Below are positions 63,589-64,000 of a stretch of 64,000 bases of DNA, piece by piece. The translations under genes were made by a program, and so were the position numbers. The notes below the pieces were generated by a model that saw nothing but the letters and a program-made list of their open reading frames with translations, did no database searches and was not told the origin of the DNA. The stretch is taken from contig CAWEFK010000001.1 of assembly GCA_963808315.1 (NCBI GenBank), positions 124,001 through 188,000 on the forward strand. Direction: 5' to 3'. Numbering within the stretch: the first letter of the stretch is position 1; each line of letters begins with the position of its first letter. The DNA is from Palsa-504 sp963808315 (GTDB lineage: Bacteria; Actinomycetota; Actinomycetes; Streptosporangiales; Streptosporangiaceae).

Positions 63589-63628
63589 AAAGGTACCTTG
63601 ACCATACCTGGAATGTCAAGCGACCTTT
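63589..63628 (-). promoter_or_regulatory. double inverted repeat operator of the XRE/DUF2178 operon
   Basis: AAAGGT-N3-TTGAC-N12-GTCAA-N3-ACCTTT is a perfect two-part dyad. On the minus strand TTGACA (-35) and TACCTT (-10, 18-bp spacer) put the transcript start at or near the ATG 63583, suggesting leaderless mRNA and autorepression. Confidence 0.75.
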
Positions 63629-63733
63629 ACCAAGCCCGAAGTCGCCAGCGGACGGCAATGCCGGCTGCCACTACCGGAGACTCCCCTGGTTTGGGCACAG
63701 TGTCACATCCATCCGTAGCCGGGTTCCCTTGGT

Positions 63734-64000
63734 TCACCGGTCACCTCCGGTTCGCAGGCGAGCGACCAGGGCGAGACGGCCGCAGGGACGGGCAGCCCGG
63801 TCACTGAAGAAGTAACTTGGGCCGGTGGGTGCGGTGGGGCCGGTGGGACCGGCGGGGCCAGTGGGTGCGGTGGGTGCGGTGGGACCGGTGGGTGCGGTCG
63901 GATCGACGGGGCCGGTGGGGATATCGGTGGTGTGGATCTGGGCGGCGGGAACGCCGGCCTCGATGAGGACGAAGCGGTTCGCGGCCCACAGGTCAAGGCG
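63734..64000 (-). CDS. laccase-domain (PgeF/YfiH-like) protein, C-terminal part only
   Basis: 89 residues to the stop at 63734, 5' end beyond the window. Reads RLDLWAANRFVLIEAGVPAA, then a collagen-like PTGPVDPTAPTGPTAPTAPT run, then SYFFSDRAARPCGRLALVARL. The first and last parts resemble the end of the peptidoglycan-editing/polyphenol oxidase family (DLWAANR...AGV; FFS.R...GR), but the usual Cys motif between is replaced by the low-complexity insert. Family call is tentative. Confidence 0.4.
   Translation of the reverse strand, partial: RLDLWAANRFVLIEAGVPAAQIHTTDIPTGPVDPTAPTGPTAPTAPTGPAGPTGPTAPTGPSYFFSDRAARPCGRLALVARLRTGGDR

Overview
The window is high-GC DNA with GTG starts, Shine-Dalgarno sites and gene families typical of Actinomycetota: DUF397, DUF1707, DUF2277, an AfsR/SARP-type regulator, an XRE/MmyB regulator, an F420-dependent nitroreductase-like protein and bacterial Hen1/Pnkp. 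A filamentous-type actinomycete fits best (Streptosporangiales-like is a guess); genus cannot be set by reading alone.

Layout. 0-2 kb: alkylation repair (AlkA, Ogt) and an MntP-like efflux protein. 2-4 kb: lipoprotein, DUF397, broken Nudix, DUF2277. 3.8-8.9 kb: housekeeping block on the minus strand (dapB, M16 peptidase, pnp, rpsO). 9-14.7 kb: FUSC-type membrane protein, MerR plus aldo/keto reductase operon, DUF4230. 14.7-24 kb: a nucleic-acid repair neighbourhood with the RNA-repair pair Pnkp/Hen1, a DinB2-like polymerase whose steric-gate position is Ile, and a stand-alone LigD-type polymerase domain, mixed with GNAT, SDR, DUF1707 and DUF2461 genes. 24-33 kb: membrane protein, GH127 exo-enzyme, MFS transporter, LPG-synthase-like membrane protein and an XRE/MmyB regulator sharing TTATCCTGGTA sites. 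33.3-40.1 kb: a gamma-glutamylation catabolic cluster (PuuD amidohydrolase, FadR-type regulator, APC permease, glutamine-synthetase-like ligase, aldehyde dehydrogenase, SDR), in which four consecutive genes carry about eleven lesions. 40-44.6 kb: serA and a broken AfsR-type regulator. 45.4-47.4 kb: DUF929 thioredoxin-like protein plus VKOR (disulfide formation). 47.4-48.8 kb: gene-poor segment bounded by inverted repeats. 48.8-50.3 kb: S51-like peptidase joined to a CysRS DALR-like domain. 50.4-54.4 kb: copper/cytochrome oxidase assembly (membrane-SCO1 fusion, lipoprotein, CtaG). 54-59.8 kb: DMT transporter, wHTH regulator, amidohydrolase plus gamma-carbonic anhydrase, nitroreductase-like, pentapeptide protein. 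60-63.6 kb: MurD2 and MurL (alternative route for D-Glu into peptidoglycan) next to an XRE/DUF2178 pair. The right edge holds the C-terminus of a laccase-domain-like protein.

Two features cut across the window. First, at least 24 single-base frame breaks (mostly +1 insertions) plus one nonsense codon split otherwise well-conserved genes; the insertion bias suggests consensus error of a long-read assembly, while the dense cluster at 34-39 kb could be true decay. Second, short in-frame minisatellites encode low-complexity tails or linkers in many proteins, and several palindromic intergenic elements occur, including a 48-bp hairpin present twice with the same CTATGA loop.
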